A stretch of DNA of 5,340 bases from Spirulina sp. DLM2.Bin59 (GTDB lineage: Bacteria > Cyanobacteriota > Cyanobacteriia > Cyanobacteriales > Spirulinaceae), in contig RECT01000272.1 of the NCBI GenBank assembly GCA_007693875.1, positions 1 to 5,340 on the forward strand, written 5' to 3'. The translations under genes were made by a program, and so were the position numbers. The notes under the pieces were generated by a model. It searched no databases, was not told where the DNA came from, and saw nothing but the letters and a program-made list of their open reading frames with translations. Every line of letters starts with the position of its first letter. Position 1 is the first letter of the stretch. Of the stretch, positions 1 to 5,340 are shown one piece after another.

Positions 1-1825
1 GGGGTAAATCAAAGATAGGGAAATGCTGATCTTGATGATACCTGAATACATTTAATGTTTTTTCATAGGTTGGTGAAGGATCATTATCCCGCTCATCAAA
101 ATCCCAGCTTAAATCAGCCCGATAATTAGCTATCAAATCAGGATGATCAATGGCAAAGCCATCATCGAGAATTCCCATGGTGATCCCTTTACCAGAAACA
201 CCATGGGTTGCCCAAGCATCATAAATCCCCCCTTGATTCAGATACCACTGATTACTTGCCAGAGGATCATTCGTGGGGGAATGATAATGCACTTGCTCCC
301 GCACCAAGGGCGTACCATATTCAATGCTATTAATTCCATTGATCAACGACTGAACCTGAGTTGCAGATAAATTAGAACCAAAATCCACCCGGTAGGTATT
401 CGCCAGAATCCCCGTCGGTTCAAACTCAGCAACCCCTAACTGCGTAGCTAACGCCGCCAAATCCGTACCCGATCGCACGCTCAACACCCAATCTGTCGTC
501 TGCGCCAAAGCATAGGGGTCATAACTCCCCAACTCCACCGCACGAGTTAACGCCGCCCTCACGCGACCACTTAACTCCACCCCTTCATCCAACGACAACA
601 CCGTAACCGGAGTAATCGTCTCCACCTCGCCCCCTGGATAAAAGGCGATCGCCTTCACCTCATAATGACCCGCATTCAGTGCTGCACCATAATCAAACCG
701 ATAATGACCCTCAGCACCAAAATCCTCCACATCCCCCAAACGCAGCCAATCTCCCTCAAAACCTCTCACCCACACCTCAACCCGCTCCACCGCATCCGCC
801 TGATCCACCAAACCAATCAGGCTAAAGGATTCCGTCGGGTTGAAAAAGCGATCGCTATAAATGACATTGAAATCCCCCAAACTGGGTAAATCCAACTCCG
901 GTGGATACATCACATAATCAATCAAATCATCCCAAGGGAGCCGGTTTTGAATCTCCAAACCCTCCGCAATCACCTCCTCCACATGGGGCGCGTAACCCGT
1001 CGCCCCTCGGATTTGAAACACAATATCGTCATAATCCCGGTCAGAACGGCCACTGGCTAAATTAATATCCTCCAACGTAAACACCGTGCCATCCCCAGTT
1101 AAATCAGCAATCTGCCCAAACTGGAAATGATCATCGGGGTTGGCCGTTGCCATGGAGAAGATGGGCCGCCAAGCCTCACCGTTGTAAACCTGTTGGATGG
1201 AATGGTTGGGAGCCAACATGAAACCGAAGCGATCGCCCCCATTCATCTTAAATGTCCGCACCCCGGCATATTCCCCCGTATTGAAATCCACACCGCCGGT
1301 ATTGCTAAACCTTGCTCCATCCGTCGCATCGGAGATCACCACATACCCTAGTTCCGAACTGGATAATGCCCGCCGCGCCGCTTCTTGAATAAAAGCTCGG
1401 CTCCCTGGCTCCTCCGTCATCCCTTCGAGGCTGAAAATGGCCAGTTCTCCCTGATCATACTTCCCGCCATCAAATAAGTAGTCAATGCTCACATAGCCAG
1501 AGTCATCCACCGTGAAAACCCCAGCGGTATAATCCACCTGCCCTGAACCACCCTCAAAATCGACATAGGCAATGGGTTCAATCTCATCACTGGCAAAAAC
1601 CTCACCCTCAACATCCATCGTCTCCGGTACAACATCCACCGATTCAGTCTCAACGGGCAATTCAATATCATCCCCCTCCGTCGGAACTAAATCATAGGTT
1701 TCCCAACCCTCATCCATCAACCCATCGGAACTATCATCAAACCCCGTATCAACAATCGTACTGGGGGTGAGAATCGGTTCTAAGATAAAGGCTTTAAATT
1801 GAGAAAAGCGCCCTGATCTAGCCAT
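1..1825 (-). CDS. Subtilisin/kexin-like serine protease (S8) with N-terminal DUF4114 module, C-terminal part missing
   Basis: 608 codons are open from the ATG at 1825 to the left edge, so this is the N-terminal part of a secreted-type endopeptidase. Residues about 85-275 form a DUF4114 module: SIDYLFDGG at 113-121, GGDRFGFML from 196 and the acidic, probably calcium-binding DRDYDDIVFQ at 262-271. Residues about 305-405 look like an Ig/FnIII-type beta sandwich. Residues about 440-510 (starting DWVLSV, 445) resemble the propeptide of kexin-type convertases, followed by NDPLASNQWYL from 519, which is typical of the start of the S8 kexin-like catalytic domain. The catalytic Asp is the first D of ILDDGF (D554). 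The His and Ser motifs lie outside the window. No classical signal peptide is visible (MARSGRFSQF is followed by an acidic stretch), so the export route is unclear. A weak AGGG lies 8 nt before the ATG. Family assignment is from remembered motifs; substrate unknown. Confidence 0.92.
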   Translation of the reverse strand, partial: MARSGRFSQFKAFILEPILTPSTIVDTGFDDSSDGLMDEGWETYDLVPTEGDDIELPVETESVDVVPETMDVEGEVFASDEIEPIAYVDFEGGSGQVDYTAGVFTVDDSGYVSIDYLFDGGKYDQGELAIFSLEGMTEEPGSRAFIQEAARRALSSSELGYVVISDATDGARFSNTGGVDFNTGEYAGVRTFKMNGGDRFGFMLAPNHSIQQVYNGEAWRPIFSMATANPDDHFQFGQIADLTGDGTVFTLEDINLASGRSDRDYDDIVFQIRGATGYAPHVEEVIAEGLEIQNRLPWDDLIDYVMYPPELDLPSLGDFNVIYSDRFFNPTESFSLIGLVDQADAVERVEVWVRGFEGDWLRLGDVEDFGAEGHYRFDYGAALNAGHYEVKAIAFYPGGEVETITPVTVLSLDEGVELSGRVRAALTRAVELGSYDPYALAQTTDWVLSVRSGTDLAALATQLGVAEFEPTGILANTYRVDFGSNLSATQVQSLINGINSIEYGTPLVREQVHYHSPTNDPLASNQWYLNQGGIYDAWATHGVSGKGITMGILDDGFAIDHPDLIANYRADLSWDFDERDNDPSPTYEKTLNVFRYHQDQHFPIFDLP

Positions 1826-1836
1826 GGTAAATGCCC

Positions 1837-1888
1837 TAAAAAAATCACCAAACCTCCACCCGTCCCTTGTTTTTAAGGGGACAGGAGG
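1837..1888 (-). terminator. Hairpin followed by T-run, upstream of the protease start
   Basis: On the minus strand, positions 1888-1853 fold as CCTCCTGTCCCCTT, loop AAAAAC, then AAGGGACGGGTGGAGG: three paired blocks of 5, 5 and 3 bp separated by small bulges. TTTGGTGA and seven Ts (1844-1838) follow. It could be an intrinsic terminator for transcripts arriving from the NfeD-like gene, or a leader element (attenuator or translation control) of the protease, whose ATG lies only 12 nt beyond the T-run. The T-run is offset 8 nt from the stem, which weakens the terminator reading. Confidence 0.4.
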
Positions 1889-1910
1889 ATCTTGCCCTGA
1901 CTCGAAAACA

Positions 1911-1930
1911 CTTCTAGGAATTTCCTGAAG
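1911..1930. promoter_or_regulatory. Imperfect dyad in protease leader, possible operator
   Basis: CTTCTAGGAATTTCCTGAAG reads CTTC-(T)-AGGAA on the left and TTCCT-GAAG on the right: nine matched positions, one extra T and a one-base centre. The centre is too tight for a full RNA hairpin, so a protein-binding dyad is the likelier reading. It falls about 10-30 nt downstream of the start site predicted from the TATAAT, a position where a repressor could act. No regulator is recognised. Confidence 0.3.
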
Positions 1931-1947
1931 ATGCAACCCACTCTACC

Positions 1948-1953
1948 ATTATA
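1948..1953 (-). promoter_or_regulatory. Probable -10 element of the protease gene
   Basis: The minus strand reads TATAAT here, a perfect sigma-70 type -10 box in an AT-rich setting, about 120 nt before the protease ATG. No good -35 hexamer lies 16-18 nt upstream (the best candidates there are AATCTT and ATCTTG), so the promoter may be activator-dependent or the match may be chance. A start site near 1941 would give a leader of about 115 nt. Confidence 0.4.
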
Positions 1954-2084
1954 ATTCCGATAACTCCAACAAGATTTGGTAAAGAACTTCGAGAAATCTC
2001 CCGACTTTTGTAAAGTTTTCATGAAGTTGCCCGATCCGATGCTCCCAACTCCTCACACCCTTTCATAGGAAGCCCCCGGCATTT

Positions 2085-2357
2085 TTATGCAGACTCCGGC
2101 TCCTCTGGTAGCAATTCCACCCACAGCGTCACCTGTGTTCGCCCCACCACCCGCACCACCGTTCCCGCCGTCACCATCCCCTGATCCTTACACTGGGCAA
2201 ACCACACCGTGCCGCCAAACTTCACCCGCCCCCGTTGGTGGGGATAAAGATTGGTCTGGGCGATCGCCTCCCCCTGCCAACAATGCAAAAAATCACGGGG
2301 GCAAGGCTTCCGCCCCCCGCCTCGGTTAAATAGTCCACCGAAAAAAGCGATTAACAT
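2085..2357 (-). CDS. Short NfeD-like protein (OB-fold C-terminal domain only)
   Basis: A 90-residue protein starting at the ATG at 2357, with GAGG 8-11 nt upstream, and ending in TAA. Residues about 29-84 match the pattern of the NfeD C-terminal OB-fold: GEAIAQTNLYPHQRGRVKFGG at the start (positions 29-49), then aromatic VWFAQC (51-56) and the closing strands GTVVRVVGRTQVTLWVELL (65-83). NfeD proteins normally join this domain to several membrane helices and work with SPFH/stomatin-type partners or carry a ClpP-class protease. Here there is only a short hydrophobic start (MLIAFFGGLF) and then a Gly/Arg-rich linker, so the protein is probably soluble or only peripherally attached. Similar short NfeD-like proteins are, to my recollection, common in cyanobacteria. 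No SPFH or protease partner is visible next door. Function unknown; the family call is moderately sure. Confidence 0.75.
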   Translation of the reverse strand: MLIAFFGGLFNRGGGRKPCPRDFLHCWQGEAIAQTNLYPHQRGRVKFGGTVWFAQCKDQGMVTAGTVVRVVGRTQVTLWVELLPEEPESA

Positions 2358-2503
2358 CGTCTTTCCCTCACTGGCTACTGGATTAAACCGAGGCCATGCC
2401 GGTCAGACATGCAGCCGGCGATCGCCCCTCCAGTTATTACCTAGGGCAGTGGGGAAATTTTTATGCAACAGCAAAGCATGGCCCAAGGGGGATGGGTTGA
2501 TGG
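2358..2503. other. Intergenic gap between argA and the NfeD-like gene
   Basis: 146 nt with no coding potential that I accept. It holds one HIP1 site (2418-2425). I see no stem followed by a T-run after the argA stop and no paired -35/-10 for the NfeD-like gene, so read-through from argA into it is possible, though the gap is long for tight coupling. Confidence 0.5.
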
Positions 2504-3790
2504 CTAGGTGATTTGTTTGAATAACACTTGGGAATTGCGCTGATAATTGTAGAGAGATTTTTTGTTGGGGGGGAGTTCATCAATATTACCCTTGCGAAAT
2601 CCCCGTTCGCGAAACCAATCAGTGGTCTGGGTTGTCAGGGCCAAAAGTTGCGTTTTACCCTGTTGGTGCGCAATTTGGGTGATATGTTCGAGCAACTTGT
2701 CACCCCGTTTAGCTCCCTGATAATGGGGATGCACGGCAAAACAGGCCAGTTCGGCAATTTGGGGATCATCAGTATTGTATAGTGCCACACAGGCGATCAC
2801 CTGTTCATCGCAGGTGATCACATGGAAGTTATGGATTTCCATCTCTAGATGTTCCCGGGAGCGTTTGACTAATGTGCCTTGGTTCTCCAGGGGGCGAATT
2901 AAATTTAAAATACTGCTGATATCTTCAACGCCGGCAGCCCGCAAACGCTCAAACTTATCAGCGGAAATCATGCTACCGATGCCGTCGCGGGTGTAGATCT
3001 CAAGCAGGAGCGCACCGTCAATATTGGCATCCAGGAGATGGACACGATCAACACCAGCTTCAAGGGCCTCGATCGCAGGGAGGATAAATTCGTGCTGATA
3101 GGTTTGGGCTTCGTCGAGGTCGAGCTTGCGAGGGATGTCTACAGATTGGTGACTGAGAAAGATTAATTTATCGGCGGTCAGGGCTTTGGCAGCGACGATC
3201 GCCACATGCTCGTAGCGGAGGTTATAGGCCTCCCCCGTAGGGGAGTAGCCCATGGGAGAGAGGAGAACAATGTTGTTGGCTTCCAGTTGTCGTTGAATCA
3301 GATCGGAGTTAATCCGGCGGATAATACCGGTAAACCGATAGTCCACGCCGTCATGAATCCCCATGGGTCGGGCGGTGATGAAGTTACCGGAGATGATCCC
3401 CAGGCCGTTGCTATGAATTGAGGGCTGATTGAGGATATGGGTGAGTTGATTTTCGATGCGAATGCGGAGAAAGCCGATCGCCTCCTGGGCCGCGAGGAGG
3501 GTAATGGTGTCGGTGACTCGGATGCCCCGATGAATCTGGATGGGGTGATTGTTGTGATGAAGGCGTTCGTCAATTTGGGGGCGTGTGCCGTGGACGAGGA
3601 CAAGTTTAGCCCCCAGACTGGAGATAATCGCCAAATCCTGCATGATCTGGCGGAACTGCTGACTGGCAATCACTTCACCGGCAAAGGCAACGACGAACGT
3701 TTTGCCACGATGACAGTGAATATAGGGGGCAGCTTCCCGAAAAAAGGCAACACTATTAATATTATCCATCGGTCGCTGCAATGCTTTCAT
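2504..3790 (-). CDS. argA: N-acetylglutamate synthase (amino-acid N-acetyltransferase), ArgA type
   Basis: Catalyses acetyl-CoA + L-glutamate to N-acetylglutamate + CoA, the first step of arginine synthesis in the cytoplasm. The 428 residues are close to E. coli ArgA (443) and show its two-domain plan. Residues about 23-280 are an amino-acid-kinase-like domain: PYIHCHRGKTFVVAFAGE (22-39), VHGTRPQID (66-74), IRVTD (90-94), SGNFI (134-138), DGVDY (147-151) and RDGIGSMI (268-275). Residues about 284-428 are a GNAT acetyltransferase: IRPLENQGTLVKRSREHLEMEI (298-319), the acetyl-CoA loop region AVHPHYQGAKRGDKLL (352-367), WFRERGF (392-398) and KKSLYNYQRNSQVL near the end. The kinase domain is expected to be regulatory, binding arginine in relatives, not a working kinase. 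The ATG at 3790 has no clear Shine-Dalgarno; Met8 is an alternative. It lies 9 nt after the small gene upstream, so the two are probably one transcript. Confidence 0.95.
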   Translation of the reverse strand: MKALQRPMDNINSVAFFREAAPYIHCHRGKTFVVAFAGEVIASQQFRQIMQDLAIISSLGAKLVLVHGTRPQIDERLHHNNHPIQIHRGIRVTDTITLLAAQEAIGFLRIRIENQLTHILNQPSIHSNGLGIISGNFITARPMGIHDGVDYRFTGIIRRINSDLIQRQLEANNIVLLSPMGYSPTGEAYNLRYEHVAIVAAKALTADKLIFLSHQSVDIPRKLDLDEAQTYQHEFILPAIEALEAGVDRVHLLDANIDGALLLEIYTRDGIGSMISADKFERLRAAGVEDISSILNLIRPLENQGTLVKRSREHLEMEIHNFHVITCDEQVIACVALYNTDDPQIAELACFAVHPHYQGAKRGDKLLEHITQIAHQQGKTQLLALTTQTTDWFRERGFRKGNIDELPPNKKSLYNYQRNSQVLFKQIT

Positions 3791-3799
3791 GGCAGACGC

Positions 3800-4204
3800 T
3801 TAGGTTCCTGATTCCTTGAGAAATTGTCGGAGGCGGATTAAGGCAAACGTTTGACCTAAATGCAGGGGTAATAGCGAAATCCCCTCAATGCGGGATTGTA
3901 CCCAATTCTCGCCCCAATACCACTCATGAAACCCATCAATTCCCCCACTGAGGATGAGGCGGAGACTCTGGGGGGTGGCGATTTCAACGTAGTGATCAAT
4001 TTTCACCGGCCCCGTCCAGGCGGAAAACGTTGCCCCAGCGGTAAGGGGGGAGGTGATCTTGTCCTCAAATTGCTGCGGAAAAAGCCAGCGGCGAAACTGG
4101 GCAGGCTCTAGAAGACTGGCGGCAATCTTCGGGGCGAAGGGTGCTGATGCTGCCGGGGGGTGTAGTTCAATCCGCAAACAGGTTTCTTGGTAGTGACCGA
4201 ACAT
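3800..4204 (-). CDS. Small conserved-looking protein, possibly SRPBCC-like, upstream of argA
   Basis: 134 residues from the ATG at 4204; the frame is open further to a TTG at 4276 (158 residues). I prefer the ATG because the extra 24 residues look non-conserved and a GATAAT box at 4269-4274 could put transcription start after the TTG. Neither start has a Shine-Dalgarno. The layout (a helix PAQFRRWLFP at 34-43, then strands containing LTAGATFSAWTGP, HYVEIATP and LRLILSGG) hints at the SRPBCC/START-like ligand-binding fold, but this is inference. The most distinctive segment is GIDGFHEWYWGENWVQSRIEG (88-108), rich in Trp, then SLLPLHLGQTFALIRLRQFL to the end. No signal peptide or membrane segment. 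Its TAA stop is 9 nt before the argA ATG, implying co-transcription. I do not recognise a named family and assign no function. Confidence 0.7.
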   Translation of the reverse strand: MFGHYQETCLRIELHPPAASAPFAPKIAASLLEPAQFRRWLFPQQFEDKITSPLTAGATFSAWTGPVKIDHYVEIATPQSLRLILSGGIDGFHEWYWGENWVQSRIEGISLLPLHLGQTFALIRLRQFLKESGT

Positions 4205-4376
4205 GGCGGGGTGAGGGGTGAAGTCTTTAAGGGCCTTTAACTTAATCCTACAGCCTGAAGCGTTAGGAATTATCAAGGGTTTGGATTCTCCCGATGGCGG
4301 CCAGTGGTGCTGAAAAACGAGAGGGTTGTTTCAAAAGTTTGTCAAAATGGGATTTGTGATCATTTCTTGGGGTGGC
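4205..4376. promoter_or_regulatory. Divergent intergenic region between the argA operon and the M23 gene
   Basis: The two transcription units point away from each other here, so both promoters should lie in or near this stretch. On the minus strand there is a consensus-like TTGACA (4338-4343) without a matching -10 at 16-18 nt, and a separate GATAAT at 4269-4274 without a -35. On the plus strand TTGTCA overlaps the same place (4338-4343), also lacking a good -10. The start sites are therefore not resolved. Confidence 0.35.
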
Positions 4377-5180
4377 ATGGCGCGATCGCTCCTGTTCAGT
4401 TTTCTCGGTGTGGCGGCGGTGGGAACCGTGGCCCTCTCGTTGCCGATCCAGGGGGTGTTTCGCGATCCCGCGACGTTAATCCCGACTGATGAAACCGCTT
4501 TAGCTCTGGCCCAAAACCAGCATTTGATCTGGCCCACCACGGGGAATATTTCCCAAGGTTTCCACCGCTACCATGAAGGTTTGGATATTGCCGGGCCGGT
4601 AGGTACGCCGATTTTAGCGGCCCAGGCGGGGGAGGTAATTCTAGCGGGTTGGGATGATTGGGGCTTGGGCTATGCGGTGGAAATTCTCCACAATGATGGC
4701 AGCCGCACGGTTTACGGCCATAACCAATTGCTCTATGTCAATCAGGGGGAATGGGTGATGCAGGGCCAGGCGATCGCCGAGATGGGCAGTACCGGCAACT
4801 CCACCGGCCCCCACCTCCATTTTGAATACTATGGCCCCGATGGGAACAGCCGCGACCCCCTCACCCTGTTACCGCCCTTAGTTCATGGCCGGATTCCCCC
4901 CGCCGTCCCTCCCGGTGAGCAATGCCCTGGGGATGTGCTGATCGCGGCCCAAACCCGCAATTTTCGGGTGCAAATCTGCCAAGTGGGGGCACAACTTTGG
5001 TATTTTGGCCAGGCGAAAAACGACCCCAGTCGCTCCATTTGGTTGCCGGCCTTCTATCAACAGGATCGTTATCAAGCCAGCCACGGCAGTTTTAGCTATC
5101 GGGTCTATGGCGATCGCCTGGAGGTCTATGAGGGCGATCGCCGCCTCCGTGCCGAGCAATTTAACGACCAAAACTTCTAA
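4377..5180 (+). CDS. Exported M23 (LytM-type) metallopeptidase with extra C-terminal domain
   Basis: A probable murein endopeptidase, or LytM-domain regulator of one, acting outside the cytoplasmic membrane. From the ATG at 4377 it has 267 residues; the frame opens upstream to ATG 4347 and TTG 4326. I chose 4377 because it puts MARS directly before the hydrophobic run LLFSFLGVAAVGTVALSLP, a good signal peptide or anchor. The M23 domain spans about residues 50-165. All active-site positions are present: HEGLD (H66, D70) and HLHFE (H146, H148), with Zn ligands H66, D70 and H148, plus H115 in YGHNQ; STGNSTGPH precedes the last motif. An intact site suggests an active enzyme, unlike degenerate EnvC/NlpD-type domains. 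Residues about 183-267 form a second, beta-rich domain with two cysteines (C183, C201) that could form a disulfide; the pattern resembles a tail seen on other exported cyanobacterial proteins. Two HIP1 sites lie 16 bp apart near its 3' end (5110, 5134). No terminator is evident after the TAA. Confidence 0.9.
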   Translation: MARSLLFSFLGVAAVGTVALSLPIQGVFRDPATLIPTDETALALAQNQHLIWPTTGNISQGFHRYHEGLDIAGPVGTPILAAQAGEVILAGWDDWGLGYAVEILHNDGSRTVYGHNQLLYVNQGEWVMQGQAIAEMGSTGNSTGPHLHFEYYGPDGNSRDPLTLLPPLVHGRIPPAVPPGEQCPGDVLIAAQTRNFRVQICQVGAQLWYFGQAKNDPSRSIWLPAFYQQDRYQASHGSFSYRVYGDRLEVYEGDRRLRAEQFNDQNF

Positions 5181-5213
5181 AATATTGTAAATCTGAGCAC
5201 TCAATTGGTGCAT

Positions 5214-5258
5214 CTTGGCTTACAACAGTGGTATTACGGCAAAATAAGTAAGACCAAG
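5214..5258 (+). other. Long-loop hairpin in the leader of the next gene
   Basis: CTTGGCTTAC (5214-5223) pairs with GTAAG-A-CCAAG (5248-5258): 10 bp with a single bulged A, around a 24-nt loop. A competing pairing is possible, TTGGCTT (5215-5221) with AAGCCAA (5256-5262). No T-run follows, so it is not an intrinsic terminator. It ends about 10 nt before the Shine-Dalgarno of the next gene, which would allow an effect on translation or transcript stability. Confidence 0.4.
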
Positions 5259-5268
5259 CCAATCACGC

Positions 5269-5274
5269 AAGGAG
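5269..5274 (+). promoter_or_regulatory. Strong Shine-Dalgarno setting a GTG start
   Basis: AAGGAG followed by a 6-nt spacer and then GTG at 5281. It is the best ribosome-binding site in the window and is the main reason for calling the start of the partial gene at the right edge. Confidence 0.7.
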
Positions 5275-5280
5275 ACCACT

Positions 5281-5340
5281 GTGGACGCACTCACCTACAC
5301 CCATTCCTATGCTTCCCACGAAGCGACAACGGGCATCGAG
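5281..5340 (+). CDS. N-terminus of an unrecognised gene, cut by the right edge
   Basis: Twenty codons are open from GTG to the end of the window, giving MDALTYTHSYASHEATTGIE if GTG is read as Met. The strong upstream AAGGAG and the roughly 100-nt leader argue for a real, well-translated gene. The start is polar with no signal peptide. I do not recognise the family from 20 residues, and no function is assigned. Confidence 0.65.
   Translation, partial: MDALTYTHSYASHEATTGIE

Larger units (their letters stand above)
645..5141. repeat. Nine HIP1 octamers (GCGATCGC)
   Basis: Copies begin at 645, 848, 1229, 2260, 2418, 4382, 4770, 5110 and 5134. HIP1 is the highly iterated palindrome of many cyanobacterial genomes, and about one per 590 bp here is far above chance (about one in 65 kb for an octamer in even-composition DNA). 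Eight lie inside coding sequence and one (2418) between genes. The span from 2426 to 4381, containing argA and its upstream partner, has none. Confidence 0.9.

Noticed and set aside
2081..2467. Direct repeat ATTTTTATGCA at 2081-2091 and 2457-2467, bracketing the NfeD-like gene
   Set aside because: An 11-base repeat is expected by chance a few times in a window this size, and there is no other sign of a mobile element such as terminal inverted repeats or a transposase.
2087..2511. Plus-strand open frames rich in Pro, opposite the NfeD-like gene and the gap beside it
   Set aside because: The low-complexity Pro/Ser content is what the complement of a G-rich coding strand gives. The minus-strand frame has a recognisable domain and a Shine-Dalgarno.
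3437..3811. Plus-strand 124-codon open frame opposite the 5' part of argA
   Set aside because: It is entirely antisense to a strongly supported ArgA and shows no recognisable domain.
5199..5212. Short inverted repeat around CACTCAATTGGTG as a terminator for the M23 gene
   Set aside because: The stem is only about five pairs with a G-T and no T-run follows, so it is not a credible intrinsic terminator.
4878..5213. Minus-strand 111-codon open frame opposite the end of the M23 gene
   Set aside because: It is a shadow of the M23 C-terminal domain with no convincing start signal or family resemblance.
1..5340. tRNA, rRNA, CRISPR array, insertion sequence or toxin-antitoxin pair
   Set aside because: No cloverleaf, regularly spaced repeats, transposase motifs or paired small genes were seen on either strand.

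Overview
The window looks like chromosomal DNA from a cyanobacterium. The octamer GCGATCGC (HIP1, a cyanobacterial signature) occurs nine times in 5.3 kb. The gene set also fits: an ArgA-type acetylglutamate synthase, a short NfeD-like protein, a LytM-type M23 peptidase with a cyanobacterial-style tail, and a protease carrying a DUF4114 module. Genus cannot be named from this sequence.

Layout, left to right. (1) Positions 1-1825, minus strand: 5' portion of a large subtilisin/kexin-type serine protease, cut by the left edge just after the catalytic Asp. DUF4114 and beta-sandwich modules lie in front of the protease unit. (2) 1826-2084: non-coding, holding a probable promoter, a dyad and a hairpin with a T-run, all oriented for the protease gene. 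(3) 2085-2357, minus: a small soluble NfeD C-terminal (OB-fold) protein. (4) 2358-2503: short gap with one HIP1 site and no confident signal. (5) 2504-3790, minus: argA, preceded 9 nt upstream by (6) 3800-4204 (possibly to 4276), minus: a small conserved-looking protein, perhaps SRPBCC-like. (7) 4205-4376: divergent intergenic region. (8) 4377-5180, plus (open upstream to 4326): exported M23 metallopeptidase. (9) 5181-5280: leader of the next gene, with a long-loop hairpin and a strong Shine-Dalgarno. (10) 5281 to the right edge, plus: first 20 codons of an unrecognised GTG-start gene.

The only convincing gene pairing is the small protein with argA (same strand, 9-nt gap, likely co-transcribed). 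The others look like ordinary housekeeping or envelope genes placed side by side. I found no RNA gene, insertion sequence, CRISPR array, or sign of a multi-gene novel system. The most interesting points are the protease domain order and its leader, and the structured leader of the gene entering at the right edge.
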